From Cepaea nemoralis (Eukaryota; Mollusca; Gastropoda; Stylommatophora; Helicidae), in contig JACEFZ010011708.1 in the NCBI GenBank assembly GCA_014155875.1, forward strand, positions 46,001 through 110,000: 64,000 nucleotides of DNA. Reading direction: 5' to 3'. Below, piece after piece: positions 53,948 to 64,000 of the stretch (position 1 is the stretch's first letter; every line of letters starts with the position of its first letter). Position numbers and translations under genes: made by a program. The notes below the pieces were generated by a model. That model was given only the letters and a program-made list of their open reading frames with translations. It was not told where the DNA came from and did not search any database.

Positions 53948-54340
53948 CAGCGAACTGCGTTGTGGTAAACGCTCGCAAGGTGGCCAGAGGAAACGTTTTA
54001 AAGACACTGAAAATCTCTCTGAATGCTTTTGGAATTCATCATGACACCTGGGAGGCTGCAGCCAGAGACCGAAATTCGTGGCGTGCATCATTGCGCATAG
54101 GTGCAGTCATATGTGAGGCAACCAGGACTGCAAGAGCTGTGAAGAAAAGGCAGGACAGAAAAACCACTGCAGGAAATCCTCCTCCAGAGACGTCAAGCAT
54201 TCTTTGCCCACATTGTCAAAGAACATTTCGAGCCAAAATAGGCCTTATCAGCCATCTTAGAACCCACGGCTCCACACCTTCAACCCCACTGGATGAAATG
54301 AATGGTCTTCATCATTCTTGATGGACAAACAACAATAAAA
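53948..54340 (+). mobile_element. Zinc-finger LINE 3' fragment (family G), best copy
   Basis: The frame 53962-54321 encodes GNVLKTLKISLNAFGIHHDT, WEAAARDRNSWRASLRIGAV, a basic linker and the terminal finger CPHCQRTFRAKIGLISHLRT. This is the C-terminal region found after RT in many invertebrate LINEs. It begins at the same position as the two other copies (12521, 21196). Confidence 0.75.
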
Positions 54341-54342
54341 AA

Positions 54343-54560
54343 CAACATATGATCTCCTATGATTTTTCCTACAGCTGGCGCTCTGGCTGCTCGTTCGTTC
54401 CTTTGCACATTTGCATAACCCTGGCAGTACATCCACTGAGGTCTCAGTAAGACAGAAGTATCAATGATGTACCGACTTGTGCCACGTCTGTCCATATTTA
54501 ATGTTACGTAATACAGACTGATAATCAGACACCAGGACTGCTCTGATAACTCTTATAACT
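54343..54560 (-). mobile_element. LINE RNase H fragment (family F), copy 2
   Basis: Decayed counterpart of 20885-21168: a DYQSVL-like segment near 54520 and NERAA near 54390. Frames broken. Confidence 0.5.
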
Positions 54561-56019
54561 GGTTATTAACCGCATGATGCCTTAAGTGTTTCAGTGCCGA
54601 AGGATAATAAATCGTCAAATGTAACTTCCCATGTAAACAGAAGGACATTATATCGCTATACTTGGGTCATCATGTTATTTTTTTGTTTCTTGATATCTTC
54701 CGCAATTTCAATGCCCAATGAACGGACATTTACATTATAATACTTATTTATTTGAATGTGTACCATGTTTGGTCGAAACCTACTTTTGTGCTTGGCACTG
54801 AATCAGTTAAGGGTTTACACTCACATTTTTACACTTGAGGCTGTAAACCCGTAGGCTATAACACTTCCCCTGGACTCTAATTGAGTAGGAACGCACGAAT
54901 GAACAAACGAACAGACGAACAATCGAATGAGCTTTAGTTTCAAAAGGTTAAGAGTTGGACAAGCAGGCCAGTATGATATTCTGCCATTCATATCGCTCTG
55001 CTCTCATACATTATTTCATTCATACATCACTTATGGAGCTAATCTTCGACAACAACGACAACCACAAAAACAATATGCATTATAAACGGAAGAAGGTGAG
55101 GAGAGGTGGAGAACCTCATACTTGAGGTTGTAAACCTGCAGGCTGTAACACTTTCCCTTGACTAGTTGAGAAGCAAGATGTGAATAATAGGTTTGTGAAC
55201 CAAACATCACCACCCGCTAATGCAAGGAACGTCTCAAGTGGTGACATCTGGCGAGCTGACTTTCTGTACGATGTCAACGCTACTATGAGAGTCATACATT
55301 AAACACTCCGTCGATACTGCCCCTACAACACTGATAGCGGTGATGTAACACGACGGCTAATAGTCAATACATATACCAACGTATTAAATGTGTCCCTTCG
55401 TTAACAGTTAACTCATAGGCGTCGTCCACGTAGGAGGCTTTAAGACCTCTGGGGTATAGTATAAGTAATTGTGTACGTGGCACCAGTTTTGGCTGATTGT
55501 TAAAAGAATATTTAGGTACTGTTTTACGTATCGCATTATAGGAACTGGTGAATAAAGTTCTGCGAACTATTTCGTAAAAAAAAAAGGAGTTGGGGAATAC
55601 TAGTTGCGTTGCGTAAAATTTCATGTTGCCTCAGAACAAATGTGATTATATGATTTGATCGGGATTTGCAGGAAATAAGACGGAAAAATAGACATCAGAA
55701 GATATACAAAACAACTGAACAATCAGAAAGTTTAGGCATATCAGAGTGGAACTATTTCTGATACTTCAAGTCTAGAGTAGGAATGGTTAGACATTTACAT
55801 AAACCAGTTTTCTGCAATGGTGTATGAAGACATTTTAAATGTATATTGATGTTAGTTGATTACGATAGCTCTTTTACTGTTATATGGTACATATATACGA
55901 GAAATTATGGCCTATTCCTTCACAACGGGTAAACTAAACGTGCAATGTTTCGATGCAACTCGTATCTTCTTCATCTTGATCATTATAATCATGTGAAGTT
56001 CCTATAAGCGGTGGCGGCT
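54561..56019. repeat. Intergenic with one diverged duplicated block
   Basis: cttgaggctgtaaaccc...ggctataacacttcccc (54834-54890) recurs at 55120-55165. 54915-54970 resembles 57125-57180. No genes; short open frames lack any domain. Confidence 0.4.
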
Positions 56020-56475
56020 ATGTTTCGCAAGCTCACAAGATGTTAGAGTCGTGGGACAGCTCTGTGTTCTTGTCTTGACCAATGAATGGGGCCAAGTCAT
56101 CCATATATTTACTTCTCTGACTTCGACTTGTTCTTTGCTTCCCAATCTTGTCAGTTGTTATCAAGTTCTCTGTTTATTTCTTCTAATAAAATATCCAAAA
56201 AATGTGACTGTCTACTTCTAATTTGTCTAATAAGTTTACGGTTTTCGCCTGCTTCTTTTAGGACATGCTCATTTGTTTTTCTGTCTGTCAATGGTATTCA
56301 TAAACCACATTTCCACTGCCATTAGCTGTTTTTTAGCGTGTCTCAATATCCAGGTTTCACATACATACAAAAGTACAGGTTCTATGTAGCACATCAACAC
56401 TCTTTTTCTCGTTGTAATTTACATCTTTTTATAGGTCAGTATGCTTTCCATCTTGAAAAAGACCTCGCCGTATCA
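56020..56475 (-). mobile_element. RTE family A, antisense 3' fragment
   Basis: Colinear with 770-1230: tcgtgggacagctctgtgtt, ccaaaaaatgtgactgtcta, aaccacatttccactgcca, acaaaagtacaggttctatg, ctctttttctcgttgtaat. No coding frame left. Confidence 0.7.
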
Positions 56476-57247
56476 TCGGGACCATAAAGCATTAGAAATT
56501 AGGCATTTCCGAATGGACAAACGTCGTGTCAGCTTCTGTTAAAAGCATATGGCTAGCTTAATACTGGATACACGCAATGTCTGATTCAGTTTTGTGATGT
56601 TTGCCCAATGAAGAGCTCAGGAATTTTTCGAAGCGTAGGTAACACGTAATGTATTCATTGACGTAAGGCAGAAGAAAAGATAATTGTCAAACAATCCCAG
56701 AACATAAACATTAACATTAAGGAAAGACGATTGAACAAGCGTAGACGTTTCCGTATCCGGGCCAGATCATGACAGCTGTACGCGTTAGGAAGCTGAGAAA
56801 AGAAACAGATTTGAAATAGCTACAAACTGTTCTGAGAAAAAACAAAAACAAAGGTTAATAAGACCAAATAATACCAATAATATCTGCAGAAACGAATAGA
56901 GTTGAGTTGAGTTCGGCTAAGAAACGACATCACTGCACTCAGGAAATTCCCACACGCTCTCCGCCCCCTAGTTCAACAGCCAACGAAGAGTATAGAAATG
57001 AATAACCGCTGTATATATGTGGCCTATAGCACTATATTGCTATGAAACATTGACTCTAGAGTACTGTAGACCAAAATTATGAAAAGATCTAGGAAGTTAT
57101 TAAGATGTGCTGTTATAACAGGATGATCAAACAATTGAACGAACTTTATTTTAAACGGGTTAAGAATTGGACACACGGAAACGAGATCAAATGGGGAAAA
57201 CATTCTTAAACGCGCTGTGGCAATTTGATAAAAATAGAATAACATAC
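56476..57247. repeat. Intergenic, with repeat Y copy 2
   Basis: 56897-57000 is a truncated copy of repeat Y (gttgagttgagttcggctaa, acgacatcactgcactcagg). The rest is unrecognised. Confidence 0.5.
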
Positions 57248-57415
57248 GAGGGGCATCAAATAAAAACCTTAAATGTTTTGGGTGAATATATTCTGAAAAT
57301 GTAAAGAACAAATGTATCATTTTTCGATGTAGTCACCACTGCGTTCAATGCAAGTCCCCCAGTGCCGATAAAGTGCTTGGATTCCTCTAGAAAAAATTAT
57401 GTGGGGTAACGTCTC
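57248..57415 (-). pseudogene. mariner-type transposon relic (C-terminus plus terminal repeat)
   Basis: The minus strand reads FSRGIQALYRHWGTCIERSG then DYIEK and a stop at about 57320, the signature end of mariner transposases (..W..CI...GDY.EK). About 70 bases further, tacgaggggcatcaaataaa (57248-57267) resembles a mariner terminal repeat with TA target. Catalytic domain absent. Confidence 0.7.
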
Positions 57416-57789
57416 TGTGTGCCTGACCCGGTAGAGAACAGTCAGTCACAGAAGTCACGCCGTTTTTAAACTTCATACTCCACTCATATACTTACTGGAC
57501 TGACAGGCATGCATCACCATACCTTCATTGGCCGATGAATTTCTATAGGTTTCACTCCTTTACTGATACAAAAATAAAATAAAAAAACAACGGATAACAG
57601 AACGCTGCTCCTCTTTGGTGCATGTACAAAATTGGGGCGGCCATCTTTATGACGTCACCACGTTCATCTGCACCGTGATGTAACGTGCATAACTCTCTTA
57701 ACACCCTTATCAATACTGACAGGTTACATGGCAATGACATGGTTATTGTAATTTCTATCACACTTTTAAGGCTTTGATTTGAAGTCCCC
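57416..57789. other. Intergenic, nothing recognised
   Basis: No element assigned; may contain remnants of the mariner interior. Confidence 0.3.
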
Positions 57790-60700
57790 TGTGTATAAAC
57801 CCGGTTAGCGGGGTAGGGGTATACCCTATCAAAGGAGATGTAAGACGCCTCTTTTCCTCCGTTAGTCTACGGGACACCCTTGGGCATGGTGGAGTACCCG
57901 TTTAGCCCCCCGATCAGGGTTACGTAAAGCCATGGAAGCAGGTGGTGGATGGAGTGTGAGAGCAGCCGACAGATTGTTGTTGGTTATGGTCTTGCACTCT
58001 GCGGCGATAGGCAGATGATCTCATCAGTAGAGATAATGGCTATGGCCACCGACTAATACAGTCACTGCCCAGAAGGAAAGCAATGGCAAACTACCTTCTG
58101 CAAAACTTGCCAAGAAACCATAGCAACCATGAAAGAAAACATAATAAGAAAGAGATCTAGTGGCGAGGCCCCCAGGCCAGGCAGATCAGATAACACTGGG
58201 GAAGAGTGTGACACAGGGACCAGTACTAGTAATCGTGATGACGGAGTTAATCCTGACTGTGTTACCAAGGAAATCCCCTGTGTCAGACTAAGAAAGAGAG
58301 TGAGAATAGCAACGTGGAATGTGAGAAGTCTGTATGAGGGAAAGCTTAAAGTAGTGTGTGATGAGATTGAGAGGTTAAACATTCAAATTTTAGGAATTAG
58401 TGAACATCGCTGGAGCGGCAAGGGACATTTTACAACTGAAAATGGAAGTATTTTCATTTATTCTGGTAGAGATGCCGGAGGCCAGAGTGGAGTGGCATTT
58501 TGTTTAGATAAGACAACTGCAATATCTTTAATGGGATATAATCCAGTTAGTGATAGAATCCTCACTATTAGACTTAAAGGCCGTCCCAAAAACACAACTC
58601 TCATACAGATATATGCACCTACTTCAACAGCAGAGGAGGACGAAATTGAAGATTTTTACAACACACTACAAGACACATTAAATAAGATTGGTCATAATGA
58701 TATAACAATAATAATGGGGGATTTTAATGCAAAAGTAGGTGCAGGAAGAGCTGAAAATGAGAGACACGTTTTAGGAAAATTTGGATTAGGAAATAGAAAT
58801 GATGTAGGTGACAAATTAATTGAAATTTTGCACAGAAAATGAGTTAACGATAGCCAACACGCTTTTTAAACAACATCCAAGAAGACTCTTCACATGGAAG
58901 TCTCCAGACAGTATTACCAAAAATCAGATAGATTATATTTTAATACAAAGAAGATGGAGATCAAGCATAACATCTACAAAAACCCTACGTAGTGCAGACT
59001 GTGATACAGATCATCAGTTATTAGAAGCAGATCTGAAATTAAAACTCAAAAAGCTTATCCGAGGACCAAGGCCACTTCGTTTTGATCTCACAAAAATACC
59101 GGATGCATACACTGTAGAAGTTAGGAATCGCTTTGGGGTCTTGATGTCTGTACAAGAAGAAATGACACCTGATGAACTGGCAGTACAAGCTAGAGATATC
59201 TTGATAACTGCAGCCAAAGATTTAATTCCGACCAAGAAAAAGCAACTTAAGCCATGGATTACATCAGACACATTAGAATTAATAAAACAACGAAGGGAAC
59301 TGAAACAGAAAGGAGGTGAATCCGATAACAGCAGGATGAAGTATAAATCTTTAACTCGAGAAATAAGAAAGAACACAAGAAAGGACAAAAATCAATATAT
59401 ACAAGATTGCTGTACCAGAATAGAGCAATATCATAAGACTGGAAGAGATTATGAAATGTTCAAAGAAATGAAGTTATTGACAAGAAATGTTCAACCTCAA
59501 TTGAATGTTATCTGTGACAAGATGGGAAATACCTTAACAGAATCTAGACAAATTCTAGAAAGATGGCAGGAGTACTGCAGTGGAATGTATGATATGAGTG
59601 ACAGTGAGGATATGAATGAGATACATGAGCCAATGGCAGCAGAGACAGAACCTGAACCCTCATTAGATGAAATTGCTTGGGCTATAAAGAACCTGAAGAA
59701 TGGTAAATCACCTGGATGTGATGAGATACCAGCTGAACTAATTAAAGCGGGAGGAGAAGAAAGCATACACATATATCATGCATTATGTACAAAGATTTGG
59801 AAATATGGTATATGGCCAAAAGATTGGAAGAGAACTATCTTCATTCCAATACCAAAAAAAGGGCAACCTGAAATTATGCACCAACTATAGAACTGTTGCC
59901 CTGATCAGTCATGCAAGTAAAATTCTACTAAAAGTCATAATGGGAAGACTTCGTAAGAAAATGGAAGAAGAGATTAACGTAGTTCAAGCTGGATTTAGAC
60001 AAGGAAGAGGAACAAGAGATCACATATTCAACATGCGTTTAATAATAGAGAAGTGCAGAGAATTTAATGTAAACCTATTCTCATGTTTTGTGGATTATTC
60101 AAAAGCATTTGACTGTGTACAACATCAGAAACTTTGGGAAATCATGAGGAATATGGGCTTTCCATCACATGTAGTACAACTCATAAAAATGCTCTATCTA
60201 GACCAACAAGCAGCAGTTAGAATAGATGGCGAGGCATCAGATTGGTTTGACATCAAGCAAGGAGTCCGTCAGGGCTGCGTGCTGTCACCCTATTTGTTTA
60301 ACCTGTACGCCGAAAATATAATGAGAAATGTAAGAGATGATATAAACAGGGAGCTATATGATGCCCTAAATATCGGCGGTCATGACATACCGGAGATTCG
60401 ATATGCTGATGATACAGTATTACTATCCACAACACAGAATGGCATAGAAAACCTAATAGCTTCAACCCAATTGAATAGTGAAAATCACAACTTATATCTT
60501 AACATAGCAAAAACAAAGATAATGCATACAGATAAAACTACTATGGAGAAAGAAATATACATTAATGGGGAAAAATTGGCGGTAGTGGAAAATTTTGAAT
60601 ATCTTGGTTCATTGATTACCAACAACGGTGACACAATGAAAGAAATTAAACGGCGACTATCAATTGCTCTTCAAAGACTAAAACAGCTGAATAAATTATG

Positions 60701-61195
60701 GAGTGGGACAGACAGAACTACAAAAATTAGATTTTTAAGAGCATGCATCTTTCCCATTGCAACATACGCCTGTGAGACATGGACACTTACTAAACAAGCT
60801 GAACAGCGCATAAACGCCTTTGAATATAAATGTTATAGACGAGTTCTAAGAATATCTTGGGTAAAGAAAAGAACAAATGCATCCATACTTCAAGAGTTGA
60901 ATATTGAAGAAGGTTGGCTATTAAATACGATAAAACAAAAGAAATTGAAATATTTTGGTCATTTGAAACGTCACGAAAGTCTGGAGAGAACAATAATGGA
61001 GGGGTATATGCCTGGGAAGAGAGGAAGAGGAAGGCCAAAGAGAAGATGGGTGCAGGATGTGGCGGATGATCTCCAGATGGGTGTATCAGACGCGGGACAT
61101 CTTGCTTATGATCGAGAGGTTTTCCGGAAGGTTGTTATGGGAGCAAGGTTCTGCAAAGGACATGCTACTGAATGAATGAATGAATGTGTATAAAC
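57790..61195 (+). mobile_element. Full-length RTE-type LINE (family C) with 11-bp target-site duplication
   Basis: TGTGTATAAAC at 57790-57800 and 61185-61195 brackets a 3384-bp element (57801-61184), the usual length for RTE LINEs. A 5' leader of about 328 bp carries a hairpin (58070-58100) shared with SINE-1; coding starts near 58129; the 3' end is a short GAAT repeat (61169-61184). It is the youngest-looking LINE in the window and the source type for the fragment at 12893. Confidence 0.93.
58129..61175 (+). pseudogene. RTE LINE endonuclease-reverse transcriptase, two frameshifts
   Basis: Three overlapping frames (58129-58842, 58820-59890, 59778-61175) encode one protein of about 1010 residues. 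Endonuclease: RIATWNVRSLYEG, ILGISEHRWSGKG, IIMGDFNAKVG, then CDTDHQLLEAD after the first shift. RT: NGKSPGCDEIPAELIKAGG, YRTVALISHASKILLKVIMG, CFVDYSKAFDCVQ, GVRQGCVLSPYLFNLYAE and catalytic RYADDTVL. C-terminus: LRISWVKKRTNASILQELN, KRGRGRPKRRW. Each catalytic residue expected for EN and RT is present. The shifts fall at homopolymers (AAATTTT near 58828-58834 and A7G3 at 59848-59857) with no in-frame stops elsewhere, so recent inactivation or sequence error are both possible. Related proteins are often annotated as craniofacial development protein 2-like. Confidence 0.9.
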
Positions 61196-61505
61196 ACAAG
61201 TTTATGTTAGCTTGGTCGCAATATAAGACAAGGGCGTCTCAAAATGTTGGAGGACAAGGTGCAGTGCAAGAGAAATTGATGATAGAGGTCTCCCTAACCA
61301 GATGATTATGATGATGATCGAATGAACCATAATATCCCTTATACATGTAAATATTGATGTCGCTCCAATGTGCCTTTTCCCACTGATTAATGCTTTTATT
61401 CAGCACACATATTCTTTCGGCTACTGTTTCCGTTTCAATATTTACTTATTTTACCTTCACAGAGGGGATCAACACTTTTGAGCACTCCCGCAAAACCATA
61501 CACAA
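61196..61505. other. Upstream region of the cystatin-like exon
   Basis: No repeat recognised. It would contain the promoter and 5' UTR of the following exon if that call is right; no TATA box or other motif is convincing. Confidence 0.3.
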
Positions 61506-61721
61506 ATGGACACCCATACATTGTCTCGATTGCTGGTTGTTGTGGTGGCCGTTCTATCATTTATATACTGCCATACTGTACCAGATGGCTGGCAGCAGCC
61601 TGACAGGAACTCCACGGACCCACATGTACAGTTGGCACTAAGGGCTATAAATGACTTGTTCATAAACAAAGGGGACTCTAGAGAACGAGTTGTTGAGAGA
61701 ATTGTCTCAGTCTCAGCCCAG
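61506..61721 (+). CDS. Probable first coding exon of a secreted cystatin-like protein
   Basis: ATG at 61506; 72 codons to the donor CAG|GTATAC at 61722 (phase 0). The N-terminus has a polar start, then a hydrophobic core LLVVVVAVLSFIY typical of a signal peptide. The mature start VPDGWQQPDRNSTDPHVQLA, with LRAINDLF and RIVSVSAQ, follows the first part of type 2 cystatins: a Gly-Trp near the N-terminus, DP.VQ.A, an alpha helix with N, then a beta strand ending where family members have QVV.G. Cystatins inhibit papain-like cysteine proteases; the QxVxG loop would be in the next exon, which I do not see in the remaining 2.3 kb. Alternative: an unrelated small secreted protein. No element homology overlaps it. 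Confidence 0.5.
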
Positions 61722-61949
61722 GTATACAAATTAACAACGTATGAAATATTATTCTGAAATTGTTAAATTTAACACGCAATTAGATAATTAATTGTATTGC
61801 CACGTCATACTTAAATTATATATCTTTCAAGTGTTAATGTATGAATTTAAAAAGTCAAATATTCATACTAATCCACGCCGTCCTTATAATTGTCTTTAAA
61901 ATATTTGTCTATTTATCAAATTGGGCTGGGAAATGCCATTGTCCGGAGC
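61722..61949. other. Putative intron start, nothing recognised
   Basis: AT-rich, no features. Confidence 0.3.
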
Positions 61950-61998
61950 GTCCGTGCCTTTTGGCTAAGATCAAAGTGTAGATTTATCTGTACGTGAT
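61950..61998 (+). ncRNA. U2 snRNA 5'-end-like segment (pseudogene fragment)
   Basis: GCCTTTTGGCTAAGATCAA (61956-61974) is an exact match to the invariant 5' region of U2 snRNA, and the following agtgtagatttatctgt matches the branch-site-recognition region with small indels. Similarity stops near 62000: there is no Sm site or stem III/IV sequence, so this is a fragment, not a functional gene. Confidence 0.65.
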
Positions 61999-62059
61999 AC
62001 GACCGTGGCCACCAACAGAGGCGGTCATCACTATGACACACAAGGATGTAGAACCTCAT

Positions 62060-62400
62060 GGGGCGGCTGGGGAACCGCGACCACTTACCAAAGAGAGGCT
62101 CAGAAGTTACTGGGTCGCTCCGAGCAAGGGCTGAGAGATTTCCATATTTACTTGAGGCTGAATAGGTACTGGGTGGCTCTGAGGACTGGCTGGGAGGTTT
62201 CCATATTCACCCGAGGCTGAACAGGTACTGGGCTGGCTCCGATCAAGTGTTGGGAGATTTCCAGTCACCTGAGGCTGAACAAGTACTGGGTCACTCTGAT
62301 CACGTGCTAGGAGATTTCCATATTTACTCGAGGCTGAACAGTCACTGGACGAACCCCGATCAAGGACTGGACGGTTTTCATGTCTGCCCGAGGCTCACAA
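62060..62400 (+). repeat. Tandem repeat of about 60 bp, five to six units
   Basis: Units contain gaggctgaacaggtactggg, tggctc and gggagatttccatattcac. Starts soon after the U2-like segment. Confidence 0.8.
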
Positions 62401-62407
62401 GCTAATC

Positions 62408-62508
<101 letters not shown>

Positions 62509-62639
62509 CAAGGGTTGGACATTATTATAAGATCTATTAGTTCTAATGCTATCCTACTATTTCCTTATATCTTCGGTGCTCAGGCTAGATATGAAATATG
62601 AAACATACAAGGTGTGCAAATTGCGCGCCTTAATATCCC

Positions 62640-63215
62640 ACAGAAGTTGAACATAGCAAACAGATGGCCGCAAGACGTGGCATGGCCAAATATTTAATGA
62701 AAAAACCTACCCAGGGGTAGATATCTTCCACGCACGGATAGATATGTTCCACCCAAGGGTAGATGTGTTCCACCCACGGGTAGATGTGTTCAACCCACGG
62801 GTAGATATGTTCCACCCACGAGTAGATATGTTCCCCCCATAGGTAGATATGCTACACCCAAGGGTAGATGTGTTCCACCCACGGGTAGATATGTTTCACC
62901 CATGGGTAGATATGTTTCACCCACGGGTATGTGTATTCCACCTAAGGATAGATATGTTCCACCCACGGGTATATCTGTTCCACCCACGGGAATATGTGTT
63001 CCACCTAAGGATAGAAATGTTCCACCCACGGGTAGATGTGTTCCACCCACGGGAATATGTGTTCCACCTAAGGATAGAAATGTTCCACCCACGGGTAGAT
63101 GTGTTCCACCCACGGGTATATGTGTTCCACCTAAGGGTATATATGTTCCACCAACGGGTAGATGTGTTTCACTTACGGGTAGATGTGTTCCACCCACATG
63201 TAGATGTTTCCGGTT
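62640..63215 (+). repeat. 21-bp minisatellite, about 24 units
   Basis: Consensus gtagatatgttccacccacg + g. The 21-bp period keeps frames open on both strands (7-residue periods such as GGTHLPV and FHPRVDV); no signal peptide or start context supports coding. Confidence 0.92.
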
Positions 63216-63416
63216 ATCTTAGATAGAATCTGGGTAGATAAAGTATTTCCCCACGGAAGACTAACTTGTTCTGTTGCACATCGTCTGGTGGTAAAAGTAG
63301 AATCTGGCATGTCCTTTCTGTTGCTATCAACCCCAACCCCAGGTTGATGATCTAGGCAACTTTATGTTCAACTGCTTGCCATAGATTTCAGAACGAGAAG
63401 TCAACGTTGAAGTCCA
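63216..63416. other. Nothing recognised
   Basis: No features. Confidence 0.3.
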
Positions 63417-63515
63417 TCTGACCGGTCTAGGGATCGAACTCGCTACCCCGCTGTCAGCGCACCGGCATGTGAAACGCAAGCGAATTAAACACGCGGCCAC
63501 GCAGACCTCTCTTAC
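63417..63515 (-). repeat. tRNA-derived SINE head, antisense
   Basis: The minus strand has an A box (gtctgcgtggccgcgtgtt) and B box (gcgagttcgatccct) spaced as in class II tRNAs. Body not delimited. Confidence 0.55.
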
Positions 63516-63890
63516 GTTGATAGACCCCCACACGTATCATTTGTCTTTTCCTGAAGGTTGTGATGAGTGATCTACAAACAGCTGTAACAGTAAATACCTC
63601 AGCTGTTGTTGTCTTCTCGGTCGCGATATTCTCAAACTCCTTAAGCACCATATATCCACCGCCTGTGCACCTTCATCTTGTATTTAACCACTGTCGAGAA
63701 TTCGTCTCCATACAGACATACGGGACACTAATAGCTGATTATTAAGCGGATTTGTGTGTTTGTCTGGTAACTCCAGTTTTACATAACGTTGCTCAATCTG
63801 GTTAAAGTGTTTGGATATGACGATTATCTACATTATCTACCTGGAGCCTATGAGCGCATTGGTTTATATATTGTATTAATGGTACTTAGG
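63516..63890. other. Nothing recognised
   Basis: Possibly body of the adjacent SINE; no diagnostic sequence. Confidence 0.3.
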
Positions 63891-63892
63891 TT

Positions 63893-64000
63893 AGCGTGGC
63901 CGAATGGATAAGATCGTTTGTTTTCAAACATCCGGTGTGCTGATGCCGAAGTAGCGAGTTCAACCCTACACCGGTCAGTTGGACTAAAATGTTGACTTCT
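63893..64000 (+). repeat. tRNA-Leu-like SINE head, runs off the window
   Basis: gcgtggccgaatggataaga (A box), catccggtgtgctgatgccg, gcgagttcaaccct (B box) and gtcagttggactaaaatgtt match the SINE head at 13266-13375. Truncated by the window edge. Confidence 0.7.

Noticed and set aside
53169..53978. A 269-codon minus-strand frame with long poly-Leu/Phe tract, and poly-Glu frames on the other strand
   Set aside because: Produced by the GAA microsatellite; only its first ~90 codons overlap a LINE 3' fragment.
57024..57320. A 98-codon minus-strand frame
   Set aside because: Its upstream part overlaps the mariner relic in the wrong frame; no independent support.
62790..63226. Overlapping 106-135 codon frames with GGTHLPV or FHPRVDV repeats
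   Set aside because: A 21-bp satellite keeps all such frames open; no signal peptide, splice or codon support.

Overview
This window is metazoan nuclear DNA. Genes are split by GT-AG introns and nearly everything between exons is transposable-element or satellite sequence: RTE-type, I-type and zinc-finger LINEs, a Penelope-like element, tRNA-derived SINEs, Tc1/mariner and pogo relics, hAT and piggyBac MITEs, Helentron-like repeats and long minisatellites. The repeat mix and AT-rich, microsatellite-rich texture suggest a lophotrochozoan, perhaps a gastropod mollusc; that is inference, because no diagnostic host gene fixes the taxon.

Region 1 (about 1-26.6 kb) is the 3' four-fifths of a TCP11-like gene (TCP11L1/TCP11L2 type) on the + strand. 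Seven coding exons are visible (1924-2044, 6018-6238, 7402-7538, 10500-10690, 17876-18058, 22975-23141, 25884-26128), all with consensus splice sites and compatible phases except one frame problem inside the fifth. The N-terminal exons lie upstream of the window. The introns carry most of the inserted elements: a Helentron-like tandem pair, RTE fragments, two piggyBac MITEs, a hAT MITE, an I-type LINE inserted inside a SINE, a pogo/Tigger relic and zinc-finger LINE fragments. The second visible intron ends in a tandem array whose units resemble the adjacent 3' splice site.

Region 2 (26.6-61.2 kb) has no host gene I can support. It holds a decayed Tc1/mariner transposon (32.56-33.97 kb), a 31-bp minisatellite of nearly 4 kb interrupted by a hAT MITE (34.98-38.96 kb), nested SINE/LINE insertions in a 66-bp minisatellite (41.5-43.26 kb), a 25-bp based higher-order array (43.26-44.56 kb), a Penelope-like element with its own hAT MITE (48.15-50.97 kb), a GAA microsatellite (53.23-53.54 kb), a mariner relic, and a full-length RTE LINE with an 11-bp target-site duplication (57.8-61.18 kb).

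Region 3 (61.2-64 kb) contains a plausible first coding exon of a secreted cystatin-like protein (61506-61721), a short U2-snRNA-like segment, several tandem repeats and two tRNA-derived SINE heads.

The most informative structure is in how the elements relate to each other. Target-site duplications give the insertion order at several nested sites. One SINE shares its 3' tail with the I-type LINE. Another SINE family shares a hairpin, with compensatory stem changes, with the 5' untranslated region of the RTE LINE. No CRISPR, operon or prokaryotic system is present.
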